Shown here: in pieces, positions 34,829 through 47,100 of the stretch
Position numbering within the stretch: the stretch's first letter is position 1
How the letters are laid out: every line of letters starts with the position of its first letter
Assembly (NCBI GenBank): GCA_947846985.1
Contig: CANTUZ010000011.1
Location: 29,941,589 to 30,005,588, forward strand
DNA: 64,000 bases
Direction of reading: 5' to 3'
DNA from: Fratercula arctica
Taxonomy: Eukaryota > Chordata > Aves > Charadriiformes > Alcidae
Position numbers and translations under genes: made by a program
Notes under the pieces: model-generated
Seen by the model: only the letters and a program-made list of their open reading frames with translations
Told to the model about the DNA's origin: nothing
Database searches by the model: none

Positions 34829-34873
34829 CTTTAAGGACTCCCAGAGGGGAAATTGTACCAGAGAGAAAGGAAT
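34829..34873 (-). CDS. SLC25A26: SLC25A26 exon (end of repeat 2, fourth membrane helix)
   Basis: This small 45-base exon on the - strand has an acceptor AG at 34875-34874 after a long pyrimidine tract (ttttcccacctatccag) and a donor at 34828-34827 (AAAG|GTAAGT, near consensus). It encodes exactly 15 residues in phase 0, IPFSLVQFPLWESLK, identical to the human block as I recall it. The segment belongs to membrane helix 4, in the second half of repeat 2. The preceding human sequence (YRGYKSTVLRE) should lie in the next exon upstream, but I could not find a matching exon between here and 64,000. Confidence 0.96.
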
Positions 34874-37270
34874 CTGGATAGGTGGGAAAAGAAAAAAAAA
34901 ACCAACAACATAATGTTACAAAAGCAAATTAGGTTGGCATGTTCCTCGACTGCCTAAATTAGGAACAGTTATTGTTCACTCAGTGAACTGCAGCTTATTA
35001 CATTTACAAATCTTTAAGGACACTTTACGTACGCTGCCATTAAATGACTGGTTTCACTAAAGCAGTTTTACTTTGTTTATCACATTCCCTGCTGAGAGGT
35101 TAATGTATTGTTACCAGGGTGGCCTAGAAGAGCAATAAGCAGTATGATCTAGTGCAGGGACATTCTTGGTTTGACGCTCAGCCAAGAAAGCCATAAGGAT
35201 GGTTCAAGAAACACAGTCCCAAGGCCAGGAACACAACTTGGCAAAAAAACATCTCCAGCAATACACACTCGCACAAATGCTGAGCTGAAAACAGTTGTGC
35301 TTCAACCAGGGCCTTGCAGTTTGGGCATCAGCTGCAGAAACTTTCCTGAACATCTCCCAGCAATCTCACATTAACAAGCTCCCTTGAGAATTAAAAGCAG
35401 GTTTTGAAGAGCTACCACGACCCAACCAAAAGCCAGGGAAGAAGGCTTGGTGGTTCTCATCACCTATCACGAGACGTTCTCCTATCCAGCAACAGGCTCA
35501 TTCCCGCTGCCATGTGTCCCCAGCAGTGCTTGTGTATTTCCAGCTCCTCTACAGAACTCTCTTAACAGAGGGGAAAAAAGCAAACATACTTCTCCCTCAG
35601 CTCTGTAGGCTCTGCAGGCCCAACACATGTAGTGAGTCAGTTTTCATCATGAACAGAGTGACTCCTTGCAAGAAGAGACATCACTTTCCAAGATTTTGCC
35701 TTTCTTTATTGTTTTCTCCTCCTCCAATCTCTGCACTAAGTCCTTCTGGCTCTTCCTCCTCCTTCACCACTCTGACAAGCCCTGTCCAATATCCACTTCT
35801 GGTACCAACCCTGCCTTTGCTATCTCCAGCCCAGGTATCTATCTCAAGATATCTCGGAAGAAGGAATCCTTGTGAAAACACTAGCCTGTGCCAGAATTGC
35901 CCTCCAGCTGTATCTGCAGGTCTGATTTGCCCCTTCCTAAATGCTTCTGCAGCTACCTCTTCCACTTCTGACCAACAGCTGGTCAGCCCCAGTTCAAATG
36001 ATCTTCAAGTATCTATTTTCTTCTCCTACTCTCATCTTCTTTCCCCAAGCTTGATGCGTGTCGGATTAGTTTTCCCTCTTATGTAGGCTGATTTTGTAAT
36101 TTGTCCATCATTTTATTAGTCTCAGAAAGCACTTACGCACCTTTTGCCATGAAAATTAGTACACGCTCAAAATGGGTCACACAACATACATAAATCTTTG
36201 CTCTTTGTAACGTGAGTGATGTCAGGTTAAAAACATTCACTACAGAGATATGAACGGCTTATTAAATCCAAATTCCAGCTACACAAAGGAATCAGAAATG
36301 GTACATCCATTCAACATCACAAGAGTTAAAGAGTATTGTCTGCTTCACTGTGTTGCAACTAATGATTAATAAATGAGTCTATTAAGTTAATCTGCCAGGC
36401 AAAACTAAGCTTGACAGACACCTGCCACAGAAAATTTGTTATCTATTCAGGCAGGAAATGGCAGTGAGAAGAAATCAATGTCACTGCTGTACATTGAGCT
36501 GACAAACTGAAATCTCAGAGGAAGTTTGTCATCTTGAACAATGAGCAATATCCCTGGTGGCATCTCAGAGCCCCACGATAAAGGTCAGACATGGCTCTTA
36601 TTTATCAGGGCCTTGAAACTCTAGTGTAGCAATTAAATTTTGTTTTTAATACTGGGTGAAAAAGTCCAGCTATTTGACAGTAATGCGTGGTAATATATTT
36701 ATGAAAAGATATATCTATCTCCACATGCTGCTGCATCATTGTTGAATTGGAGGTAAATGGCATGATTTCTTTGCAATGTAAAATGAAAAGCAACAAAATC
36801 TTCTATTATCTAGGCCAAAAAATAGAAACAATATCCAATGCGTTTGCTTCAAATTTGTTAAAAAAAGAGAAAAGGAGACGCTCTGTATGCAGCTGTACAC
36901 CAAACAAAACAAGCTTTCAAATACAGTCTCCAAGTTTTGCTTTTTTTATACTTGCAAATGAGTGGTAAAATTATGCAGCTGTTAATAAGACAACAAGGGA
37001 AGCTTTTGACATAAACCCCTTCTTATCTCCTAGCTAGAAGCATTTCAACAAAAGAGGAAATTTGTTCACAACTGCTGTTTGATTTTCGGCATTAGTGGTG
37101 TTTGCTTTCTGTTGTCCCGCTCAGTAGGGACCAGAACTGGATGGGGATTATCGGTTTCACTTTTCCCTGTGTGCCCCATGAGATGCTGTGATGCGCAGGC
37201 TTCCAAAGTGCCTGCAAAGGTTTGGGATGTACATCAGTGGGATCTGCACAGCCACTGGGCTCCCTCTGCA

Positions 37271-37705
37271 CAGAATCACAGAATGGTAGGGGTTGGAAGG
37301 GACCTCTGGAAATCATCTAGTCCAACCCCCTGCCACAGCAGGGTCACCCAGAGCAGGTTGCACAAGAACACATCCAGGAGGGTTTCGAATGTCTCCAGAG
37401 ATGGAGACTCCACCACCTCTCTGGGCAGCCTGTGCCAGGGCTCTGCCACCCTCAAAGTAAAGAAGTTCCTCCTCATGTTTAGATGTAACTTCCTATGTTC
37501 AAGTTTGTGCCCATTACCTCTTGTCCTGTCACTGGGCACCCCTGAAAAAAGACTGGCCCCATCCTCCTGACACCCACCCTTATATTTATAAGCATTGGTA
37601 AGATCCCCCCTCAATCTTCTTTTTTCCAGACTGGAAAGACCCAAGTCCCTCAGCCTTCCTTCATAAGAGAGATGTTCTAGTTCCCTAATCATCTTTGTAG
37701 CCCTC
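37271..37705 (-). mobile_element. CR1 LINE fragment (first of an adjacent pair)
   Basis: Reverse-oriented CR1 3' end. The + strand starts 'cagaatcacagaatggtaggggttggaagg' in pieces, includes 'ctctgggcagcctgtgccag' and runs to about 'atctttgtagccctc'. The 5' limit is uncertain because the sequence is diverged before the next copy begins at 37,747. Confidence 0.92.
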
Positions 37706-37746
37706 TCCATGATGCCTGCAGGATAAGGGCCTAAACATTCATAAGT

Positions 37747-38130
37747 CATAGAATGGTTTAGGTTGGAAGGGACCTTAAAGATCATCTAATTCCAATCCCC
37801 CCAGCCATGAGCAGGGACACCTCCCAATAGACCAGGTTGCACAAAGCCCCATCCAGCCTGGCCTTGAACACCTCCAGGGATGGGGCATCCACAACTTCCC
37901 TTGGTAACCTGTTCCAGTGCCTCACCACCTTCACAGTAAAGAATTTATTCCTGATATGTAATATAAATCTACCTTCTTCCAGTTTGAAGCCATTACCCCT
38001 CGTCCTATCAGTACATGTCCATGTAAAAACTCCCTCTCCAGTTTTCCTTTCAGATACTGGAAAGCTGCTATAAGGCCTCCCTGGAGCCTTCCCTTCTCCA
38101 GGCTGAACAACCCCAACGGTCTCAGCCTGT
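37747..38130 (-). mobile_element. CR1 LINE fragment (second of an adjacent pair)
   Basis: Reverse-oriented CR1 3' end of about 380 bases. The + strand begins 'catagaatggtttaggttgg', passes 'tccagggatggggcatccac' and ends 'cttctccaggctgaacaacc...ctcagcctgt'. It has the same orientation as the copy just before it but a different diagnostic sequence, so it is a separate insertion rather than a duplication. Confidence 0.93.
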
Positions 38131-41100
38131 CACACTAATGGAATTTGAAAATTTGCAAAAAACAATCAAACTAGGAAGCACCACCAACAAAACCGAGCAG
38201 AGCAGCACCTTTGCCTGCACTAAGAAGATCCTAACAAGATGCCAACAAGAAATGCCCTGCATTTCTCACAGTCAAAGTCTCCATTGCAGCCTGTTTGACA
38301 ACATTTGGATTTAAAAACACAACCCACACAAGCAATTTCACGGGTACTGGAACAAAAGGGAGTCTGGCTTCCTGCGGATTTGTTTTTTGTCATCAGATTC
38401 TCTGAAGCCAAATAATTTCCAAGCCGGATTCGGCAATCTTCCCATGACAGGGACCTCCATCACATTTCCTCTTGACATCTATTCCACAGCCCCTCTTGAA
38501 GTTCAGTTCCTACTGCAAGCCCTCCCTCAAACCCCTTAATTGCCATTATTTTCCCCTCACACATATTTTCAAGAAACTTATAGGAACTCCTATTTATCTT
38601 TGCAGCCCCTGCCCTTCCGTCACATTTCCATGGCCAATATGTCCAAGGGCTGCTGTGTGTCCGTGTGTGCATCCACCCTGTTTGCATAAGCCGTGTTTCC
38701 CTAAGAGACCAGACTAAACAGCCCACGCCCAAAAGCAGGATTAATATATGCAAAAAGAAATAGCTCTGCAAGGGTAACTCATCCAACAATGAAAAAGCCT
38801 TTAGATGGCTTATTGCCCTTTATTTCTCTACCAGAACAGATGTGACAAAATCTCGCAGTCTGGGGACACTTCTTAATTTGAACATTTGCAGCATTTCATT
38901 CCTTTTCATATTTTGCTTTTTAAAAGAAAAGCTCTTCAGCAATGAACAGAATCACACCCTGCCAGGCAGCGATATTTATGCCTGAAATAGGCTAAGGCAA
39001 CAATAAAAATGTGGTCCACACATGTGGGTAACTTTCTGCCAGCAAATATGAAACCCTGGCGAGCTCCACCAACCCCTCATTCGACATTAATATAAAATAG
39101 ACAGAGAGCACCAGTTCTCATGTCTGGCCTAATGTTATATAACTGTGCTGTTTGTTCTACACAGTCAACTCTTACACACACAGAAAAAGAGTTTAAAGCC
39201 CCCAGACAGCTGTAAATCATTATTCTGAAATGTTTTATAGGTCAGTGAAATTATCTTTTACTCTGGTCCCTTTAGTCCTTAGCACCTGATGCCTAACAAT
39301 GTAATGAACGTTGCAGATTCCTTTTTTTTTTTTCTACAGATCTACCTAACTCCCCTGATACAAAAAGATTTTAAGAGATTATTTTTAATAATTTACTTCT
39401 AGAAACTTAGTTGCACTTCCCAACCAGAGCAACAGATACACACATCTCCACTTCTAAAAAAAATACCAACCTGCAAGCCCTCGAGATTGAGCAAAAGTCC
39501 TTCCACCAAATACTCTTTAATTAAATAAAAAAAATTTAAGGAGGTGCTTATTAACTGCAACACAACATTTTAAAGTAACTCAAAATTCACCCGTTCAATA
39601 TCTGATGTTAAATTGCAAGCTGACATTGTCCCGCAGGAAGCACAGCAGGCAGGGAGCAAGGAGAGCACGCTGAAGGAGTGGCAAAGAAGAGGAGGAAGAA
39701 CCAGAAGAAAAAAGAAAAAAAAACCCTCATCAGCCCCTTCAGAACTGGGATTCCCTTCCAAATATGAGAATTCTTTCACACAAAGAGGAAACAGATGTCC
39801 ATGGCTGGAATTTGCATGTGGCTTTATTCTCTTCTAGGATACAATAAAACTACTCTTCTTCTCATCCTCCGAGCTAGAAATTAAACAGTGGCATGTCATG
39901 CAGGGTCCAGCTGTGCTTTCTACCTCCAACCTTTATTAGCAATATATCTAAAAAGAAGAAGAAAACAGAGACACAGAAAGAAAGGGAGAAACTAGAAAAG
40001 CATAAGAAATGAAAAACTATGTGGTATGTGTTCTCAAAACAATATAAAACCTACGGATGTTCTTACTAATCTGTGGCACATGTTTGTTTATTCAGGTTTT
40101 CACTGTCTCCAGTTCAGTGGGCTTTGCTCTCCAGAAGAGCTATCTGTTTTTACAAACCTTAGAGCAAATACTGCAGGAGAGATTGGCATAAACAGCCAGA
40201 GGAGGAAACAGGCTCCTCACCTTGTAAGAGCTTTCTCAGATGAAAGCCTCCATCCCAGAAACTGCTCTCACCCAAACCTCCACCTTAACAGCAACGGGAG
40301 AAAAGCCAACAGTTACGAAGAGGATTTTGATAGTACAAATATCACAAAGGCCAACAGCAAGAACATCTGTTCCCTTCAGGGAGAACATAGTGCAGTCATC
40401 ACAGAGCAGTTCTCAACTAACCTGTCACCTAACCTGTCACTTGCACACACTTTTACAAGGCTCATAGAGATGCTGTCACCGTTGAAGCCCGTATTTATAA
40501 GTGAGACACATGTCTCTGAGCTGCAGGTGCCAAACTGTGCCTTCTCCATTGTTATTACAAAGAAAAGTCTAATAACTCACTTCTGAGTATCAAAACCCAC
40601 ACTGTTTTCCAAGGATACATCGGGAAAACACGTGCGGGAGAACACTCTTTATCTAAGCCCCTTTTACATTCCTTTTTTTTTTTAAATCACCTTCTTTATA
40701 AAAGATGGTTCTTTTTAAATATGTTCAAGTTACAGTAGAATAAAACAACCCTGTCTGCCCACTGCAGTTAACACCAAACCATTTACATTAATAAACACAG
40801 TAAATCTGGTTCAGTGTCTTGTCCTCCTAAAATTCTTCACACACTTGCTCAATACATCTGGATTATGATAAACTGCTGTTCCAGCTATAAATAGAATTTC
40901 CTCATGATGGGATTTGAAAAGAAAGCACGAAATGAGATAAGTCTCTCCCCTGATCATGTCAGGGGTCACAGCAATCGACACCTTTATGAAGACCTGTAGC
41001 TTTCCACAGTACTGACTAAAGGTGAAGGGTAGAGGAGCTCGGCACAGCCATCGTCAACGGCGTACCCCAAAGCTGACAAAGTAGACTTATTTTCTTGCAA

Positions 41101-44100
41101 AGCTTCAATTAATACCACCTCCCAGATCCTCCTTGATAAACTGCAGACTCCACAAGGAACCCAACAAAGGTAATTTGTAATCTTAACATGAAAGAAAGAC
41201 TGTCAGAGCCATCAGCCCCGTTCCTGCAGCTCAGAGATGAAAGATGTGAGCGTGGTGGAAGAATGGACAAGTTTGTTTGTTAAAATAGATGATGGAGGGC
41301 TTTGTTAATAAATACTGATGCAATTAGAAACAAAACTCTTCAGTGGAGCATGACAACACTGGTATAGCAATGACCAGAGATCTTCTCTTGGCTCCACTCC
41401 ATAACAGACACATTGAAACATGAAGTCCGCAGCACCTTCCTACAAGACTGCAGGAAGCCAAAGAGAGGTGGAACCTCATGGGAAGCTGGGCCATCACAGG
41501 TAAAACTATCAAGTTGCATTTGCAACAAAAAACTTTTCACAGCTCTTCTGTGTTGAACATGTGGCTTTGCAGCGCTGCTGGGGGCAAAGGAACAGTGTTA
41601 ACAGTGGTAGAAACACCGGTCTCAACAGCGCCAAGGGTATCATTAAAACAGAGGTTTCAGTTGATGCACCAGCAGCCACCTGAGGTAATCAGCAATTCCC
41701 TCATTTTCAAGTGAATAACATTAACCCTGCGTGAACTAAGAGAAAACTGTAAATGGGAAAAAACAAAGAATTCCTGAACTGTAACCATTAGTCTGATTCA
41801 AGCACCCACTAACCCTCAAATAAATATTTGCACCTTGCTTCCTGTTTCCCCAGCTCTAAACCCAAAGTATTTCCACTTGTCACCTGGCATATGTGAATGT
41901 TTGGAAGTAAATTCCTTTCTGAGACAAAACATTATGTGCCCCACAGGGTTGCTTAATTTGGTTACAAGCCATTCTCACAGATGTCCTTTGGACCTGTGGG
42001 GCAGAACTTCACATACAACAGGATTTTCTTGTAAGCAGCAATGCACACTTATTATAAAGGCAACAAATAAAGGACATCATGTAGAGACAGATAAATACAA
42101 GGAAAATTCTATCCAGTTTTCCCTCCACTAGAAAAAGGTTTTATGATTAAAAAGAAAAAAGTTTTTCTGAAGGAGCAATGTTGACCGGCGAAGGGGAAAG
42201 ACAGAGTCAGAGATCTGGCATGACTGCGTGTTCCCAACACATGGGAAAAAGAGAAGCACCGAGGCAGATGCACAAACTCAATGCCGGCTGGATTGATTTA
42301 AGAGAGCCTGATGATCACAGAGCCTTAACTCTGCACACGCGTGAGACAGACCATCATTGAGCTATTGAAGGCTCTTTCCTCAAAGAAACAATATTAACAG
42401 CCTTCAAAATCCCCCCATTTTGCACCAGCCCCTAACTTCGCTGGGAGGACAGAACAACTATTAGAAACTGTATAATGTTAGCCACAGAAGTGGATCTTAC
42501 TGTACTTCAAACACGAGCTGGACTGGCTGGCTCTTAATTAGACAAAAAAATATCCATGTTCTCCCGTTCTCCAACAAACAAGCGCTAAAGGAGATGCCTG
42601 TTTTGCTATTCTTTCTCAAAAACAACATACCAAAAAAATTCTTAACAAGAAAATGAATATGCTGACCGATTTGTACATGCTGTTTTCAAGGCGCAGATAA
42701 AAATCTTGTAGGATAAAAGATGAGTTTAGCAGCTCTAGAAGAATGAAGGTATTGTTTAACAGGAAGCAGATGTATGTCAGATGGCAAACTCATTAAAGTG
42801 TCCCATCGTTAAAGGAAACGGGATAACAACGAGCCATCTGAAAAAACCTGAACTGATCAGGAAATACACAAGCCGCAGCTAATCTCCTATTTATTGGTAG
42901 GTAATGCCTTTAAGTCATGCACATGCATTGAGTTTAGGACCATGAAGGACTAATCTTTGTTCTCATGAAAAAAAACATAGGAGCAAAACCCCAGAGCATG
43001 GAGTGCAGCACTTCTGGAAAAAGTCTTCTGAAGAAAAACTCTAACATTTGGAGAAGCTATTACATCAGTAAGTGGGTGCGCACACACACGCGTGGTTATG
43101 TGCTGCTGTCTGGGCAGCACGTCAGTTCGCTAACTTTGAAGGCATTTTAATGTATGTTTTACACACAACATTTTAAATGTAACTATAATTACAAAAATGC
43201 CATATGAAAGGCACCTATCAAAGGAGAGGCTCTAAATACAAGCTTTTAAACTCTAATGAAATAAAAAAAAAACACTATAGGCAGACACTGGACTGACAGT
43301 TTCGCAGTATCACAGAGTTGAACAGTTCCTCAAATCACAATTTTGCACAGGATACAAGGAGCAAAGTACAAGGAATTAAAGACACAGCATGTTTGATTCA
43401 CACGGCAGGTGGATCTATGGGGTGAGAGTATTGCTTCATCCAGCAAATATTCAATCAAAGAAACATGACAACAGTGCAGCTGGAATTGCACTGACATCAG
43501 CATAGGAACTTGCGTCCTCAGAGTAACAGCCACAAAAAATTAACAGACTGGAAAGAAACATGTGTTTCTCCCTTCCTGGATGTATATCAACCTATAGCAG
43601 TTTTGTTACAAACGTCTTGTTACTACATTACCATTACAAATACAACACAGCAGCTCTCACCATAAAAATTAACTACATCTCTCACCAGGAGACTGCTGAA
43701 CGTCACTAAACAAATTTCCATGGGAAAATCCATCTCTGCCTTTGCATATGGGCCTGACCCAAAGTTCACTGAAACAGCTGGGAATTTCCAGAAGTGCCTT
43801 CGACAACTTTTCGATCTGGACCCGTGCTGAAGGCGGATGAAAGAGGAGAAAGCAGATGCAAGGATTCTAGCATACAACACCAGGATCAGCTGATTCAGAT
43901 CCTACCGTGTCCTTCCCAGGATGCACGGACTCAGACTCATGGTGACAGCAGGGTCGAGGATGTGCTCTTTTAATTGTTTAAGCAGGAACTGTTGCAAATC
44001 CCCTGTTTTTGCAGAAGCGGGTACAAGAGCCCCACTAGTAGCTGTATTTGACCCCAAACTGTGTACATGTAAGTACAACTTAAAAGCCCCAATAAAGTCA

Positions 44101-47100
44101 ATGCAAACTATGCAAATTCTTTTGACTGCATTACCAAATATGAACTTCAGCGTTTTGCTGCATCGATAGCCTGGATGATTCGGTAATGGCATTCCTCCAT
44201 ACTTGCCTGTTGTGAAAAAAACCAAACCAAGCCAAAAACCAACAGAACGAGACAAGTAACCAAATGTTGCTTTAAACATAACATCCCCAAATACTATGAG
44301 AAAATTATTCTGTCAAGGCTAGTGCAAAACCAACACTAATGGAACAACTACTATAAACCGCAAAGTTGAAACTTCTTTCTTTGAAGTGCGTGATCCACAC
44401 AGCACTGTTTATATATCTTACACCATTATCTCCATCATGTGGCAGAGAGAAAAAATGCAGATTAATGTCAAATTCAGGAAATGCTATTCATGTAAAGATA
44501 TTTTACTTATATTACACACACATATACACACTTACATGTACACGCATTCAAAATTTTGCGAGCATCTCACAAAATGGGGTACTGCTAAGCTTCCTTCTGT
44601 GACTGCAATTTTCAGCTATTTAGGAAGAATCAGATCTGCCTTGCACACCACAGGTAAAAGAAGAGCAAGCCTTATCCTGCAAGGTGCTTGCAATCTGATG
44701 GGCATCACCCCAGTGGGTGCCAATGAAGCAATGCTCAGGGGAAACACCGGAGAAGCTTCAGCAGGGCCAGGTGAGCGGTCCCTCTACAGCAGCCTTACTA
44801 GTGAGTAACTACAGCTGGAGATAAAGGACTGATCTTCACAGACTTCTTGGAAGAGTTCATCACGTGTGATCTCCATTGCTGCATAGGAGTTGGTTCTGCA
44901 AAGCACTAAAACACGTCTAATTTCCCACCTTTGTACAGAGGAGCAGTTAAACATAACCTTAAGTCCTGTATGGAATAATCTAACTATACTGCGTGCCTGA
45001 AATAAGACTGGACTATTTTCTCTCCCTCACCTACCTTTTTTATTTTCTAATAAACAGTTGCATCGCTTTAGCACAACTGCAAGACTTGGTCTCGCAGAAG
45101 TCACTGAGTGAAATGACTTGCCTATGTTACATCGGGGGACCTACTAGCTTATGACAATGATCTCTCCTAGCTTTTATGTATAAAAGCATGAGCTTTCCTG
45201 AACTGCAGCTACAGTTCCACAAACTTTAATCTGATTCTACATTACAAAAGACCTAATCTAAAAGCCATTAAAGTGAATTGAAAAATTGCAACAAGCGTTT
45301 GATCAACCCTAAATGAACAGTTAGACAATGCACATACAGATACAGGAAGGATGGTTCCTTTATTATGTTTTTTACCCTCTATATTTTTTTTTTGACAGTT
45401 TAACCAATTCTGCAGACTCTGTAACTGTTTAAACAGGAAGCCCCCTGGACCCAGCAGACCTCCCTGCCTATGCAGCTGGAGCTACTCTGCTCCTGACAAA
45501 GCGTTTCTTCCACCCCCACCCCAAGGCAGCAGCTGTACGATGTCGGGTCGGACACTGCAGGGCCACCTGGGACCCACTGCCCTCCCAGGTGTGGACTTGC
45601 AGAGTCGTCCATGGCAATGGAGCCCCTGGGAAAGCCATCTCACTGCCTGCATCCCCCAGCTTCCTGCCTGTCAGCAAGCTGGGAAAAAACTTTAGATGAG
45701 GCCGGCTGCATACGCAAACCCAGCATGTGGAGAGCAGGGAGGGTCTGCTTTCAAAGAACTTCTTGCAGGCTTCCTCAAAGGAGCCTAACGCTGCTTGCAC
45801 AACAGCACCACCATTGTAAGACCTGGGGAAATAAAAGCCATCACTCTCAATGATTTGTTTTAATTCGTTTATGGAGAAAATGCTTTCACCATAGGCCTTT
45901 GAATTCATTTGCATGTCTTTATACAGCCACGTCATTTCCGTTTGCCTTGAGGATCTATCATAACCACAACGTTAAGCCATGAAACTAAACCAAAACAATT
46001 TCTCACAGTTACCCTGAGGAAAACATGCCAAACTGCAAGAGCATGGGAACAGGATCAAGGGTGCTTTGGTGGGAGAGAACTAAACAACTGGAACATCCCA
46101 GACACACACAAACCCTTATTTTCTTCATTTGTTCACCCTGCAAGGCCATCCACACATCCCAGCTATAGGTTTGGGGTATCTTCAGAGCCTGATGGGAACT
46201 GAACTACAGAGCACGGCAGCAGCTAACTCTTATTCTATGAAATCCTGTGGTCAGCAAAGTAGATACTATTAAGTTTCCACTTTACCAATATAAACCATCC
46301 CCTCTGTGCTTGGTAAAGCACTTAAGCGCATGTTTGACTTTCACTGTTGCTGAATAGGAACAAGATTACACTTTAAAAACATTAAAGACCAGATCCAAAC
46401 AAGGTTTTAGACTCCATATTCTTCTTTACGCTCCCAACTTCCCATTTATCTAAAAGTTCTTCCAGAGTTGGAGCTGGGCCAAACCGTTTTGTTGAACTGA
46501 CGCCTAAACAAAGATTTCTGCTAATTTGGTGCTGCAACCAACATGGTGAATGAAGAGAAAAGCCAAAGAAAACAGTTTAAACTTTTCTGTAGGTTACTTT
46601 AGATACACACTAAAGAACTCAAAGTAACCTCAAACACCCAACGGAGGATAAGCCAAGGTCACAACACAACTGCAGCTCCACCAAGAGGTCTTAGCATCAC
46701 AACTAGCAGCAGAAAATTCCAAGCAGTCAATGTAACTGCCAGGGCTCTGCGATGGGATCAAATCCCACCATTTCCAGCACGCTCCTCTCTCACGCAACAG
46801 GTCTGAGCACAGCATCTGTTGCACTGATGGTGCCTTTAAGAAACGTACTTCTGTGGAAAACATTGACACCAAAAGGAGAAAGCCAAATTGCACGCCCACT
46901 GCAGCGTGGCCTCTAGAGGGAAAGGGATGGGAAATACTGCTCTCACAGCTTTAAATCATTTAAAGGCCATTTCACATCCAGAAGGTTCCACTGAGATGAT
47001 TTCTTTTCCTCATTGGTTTTGCAGCCATGTCAAATGCCCGTCACAGCCAAGCGGCAAATTTGCCAATTCCCTGCTGTCATAGGTAGATTCATAAAAATCA

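Noticed and set aside
35514..36086. 190-codon + strand ORF
   Set aside because: It is rich in Ser, Pro and Leu from a pyrimidine-rich stretch, a typical low-complexity chance frame.
37276..37785. 169-codon - strand ORF
   Set aside because: It is almost wholly translated CR1 3' sequence, which is often open for short stretches.
40026..40586. 186-codon + strand ORF in the large intron
   Set aside because: There is no domain, no family resemblance and no convincing splice or promoter context. The length is expected by chance in 64 kb.
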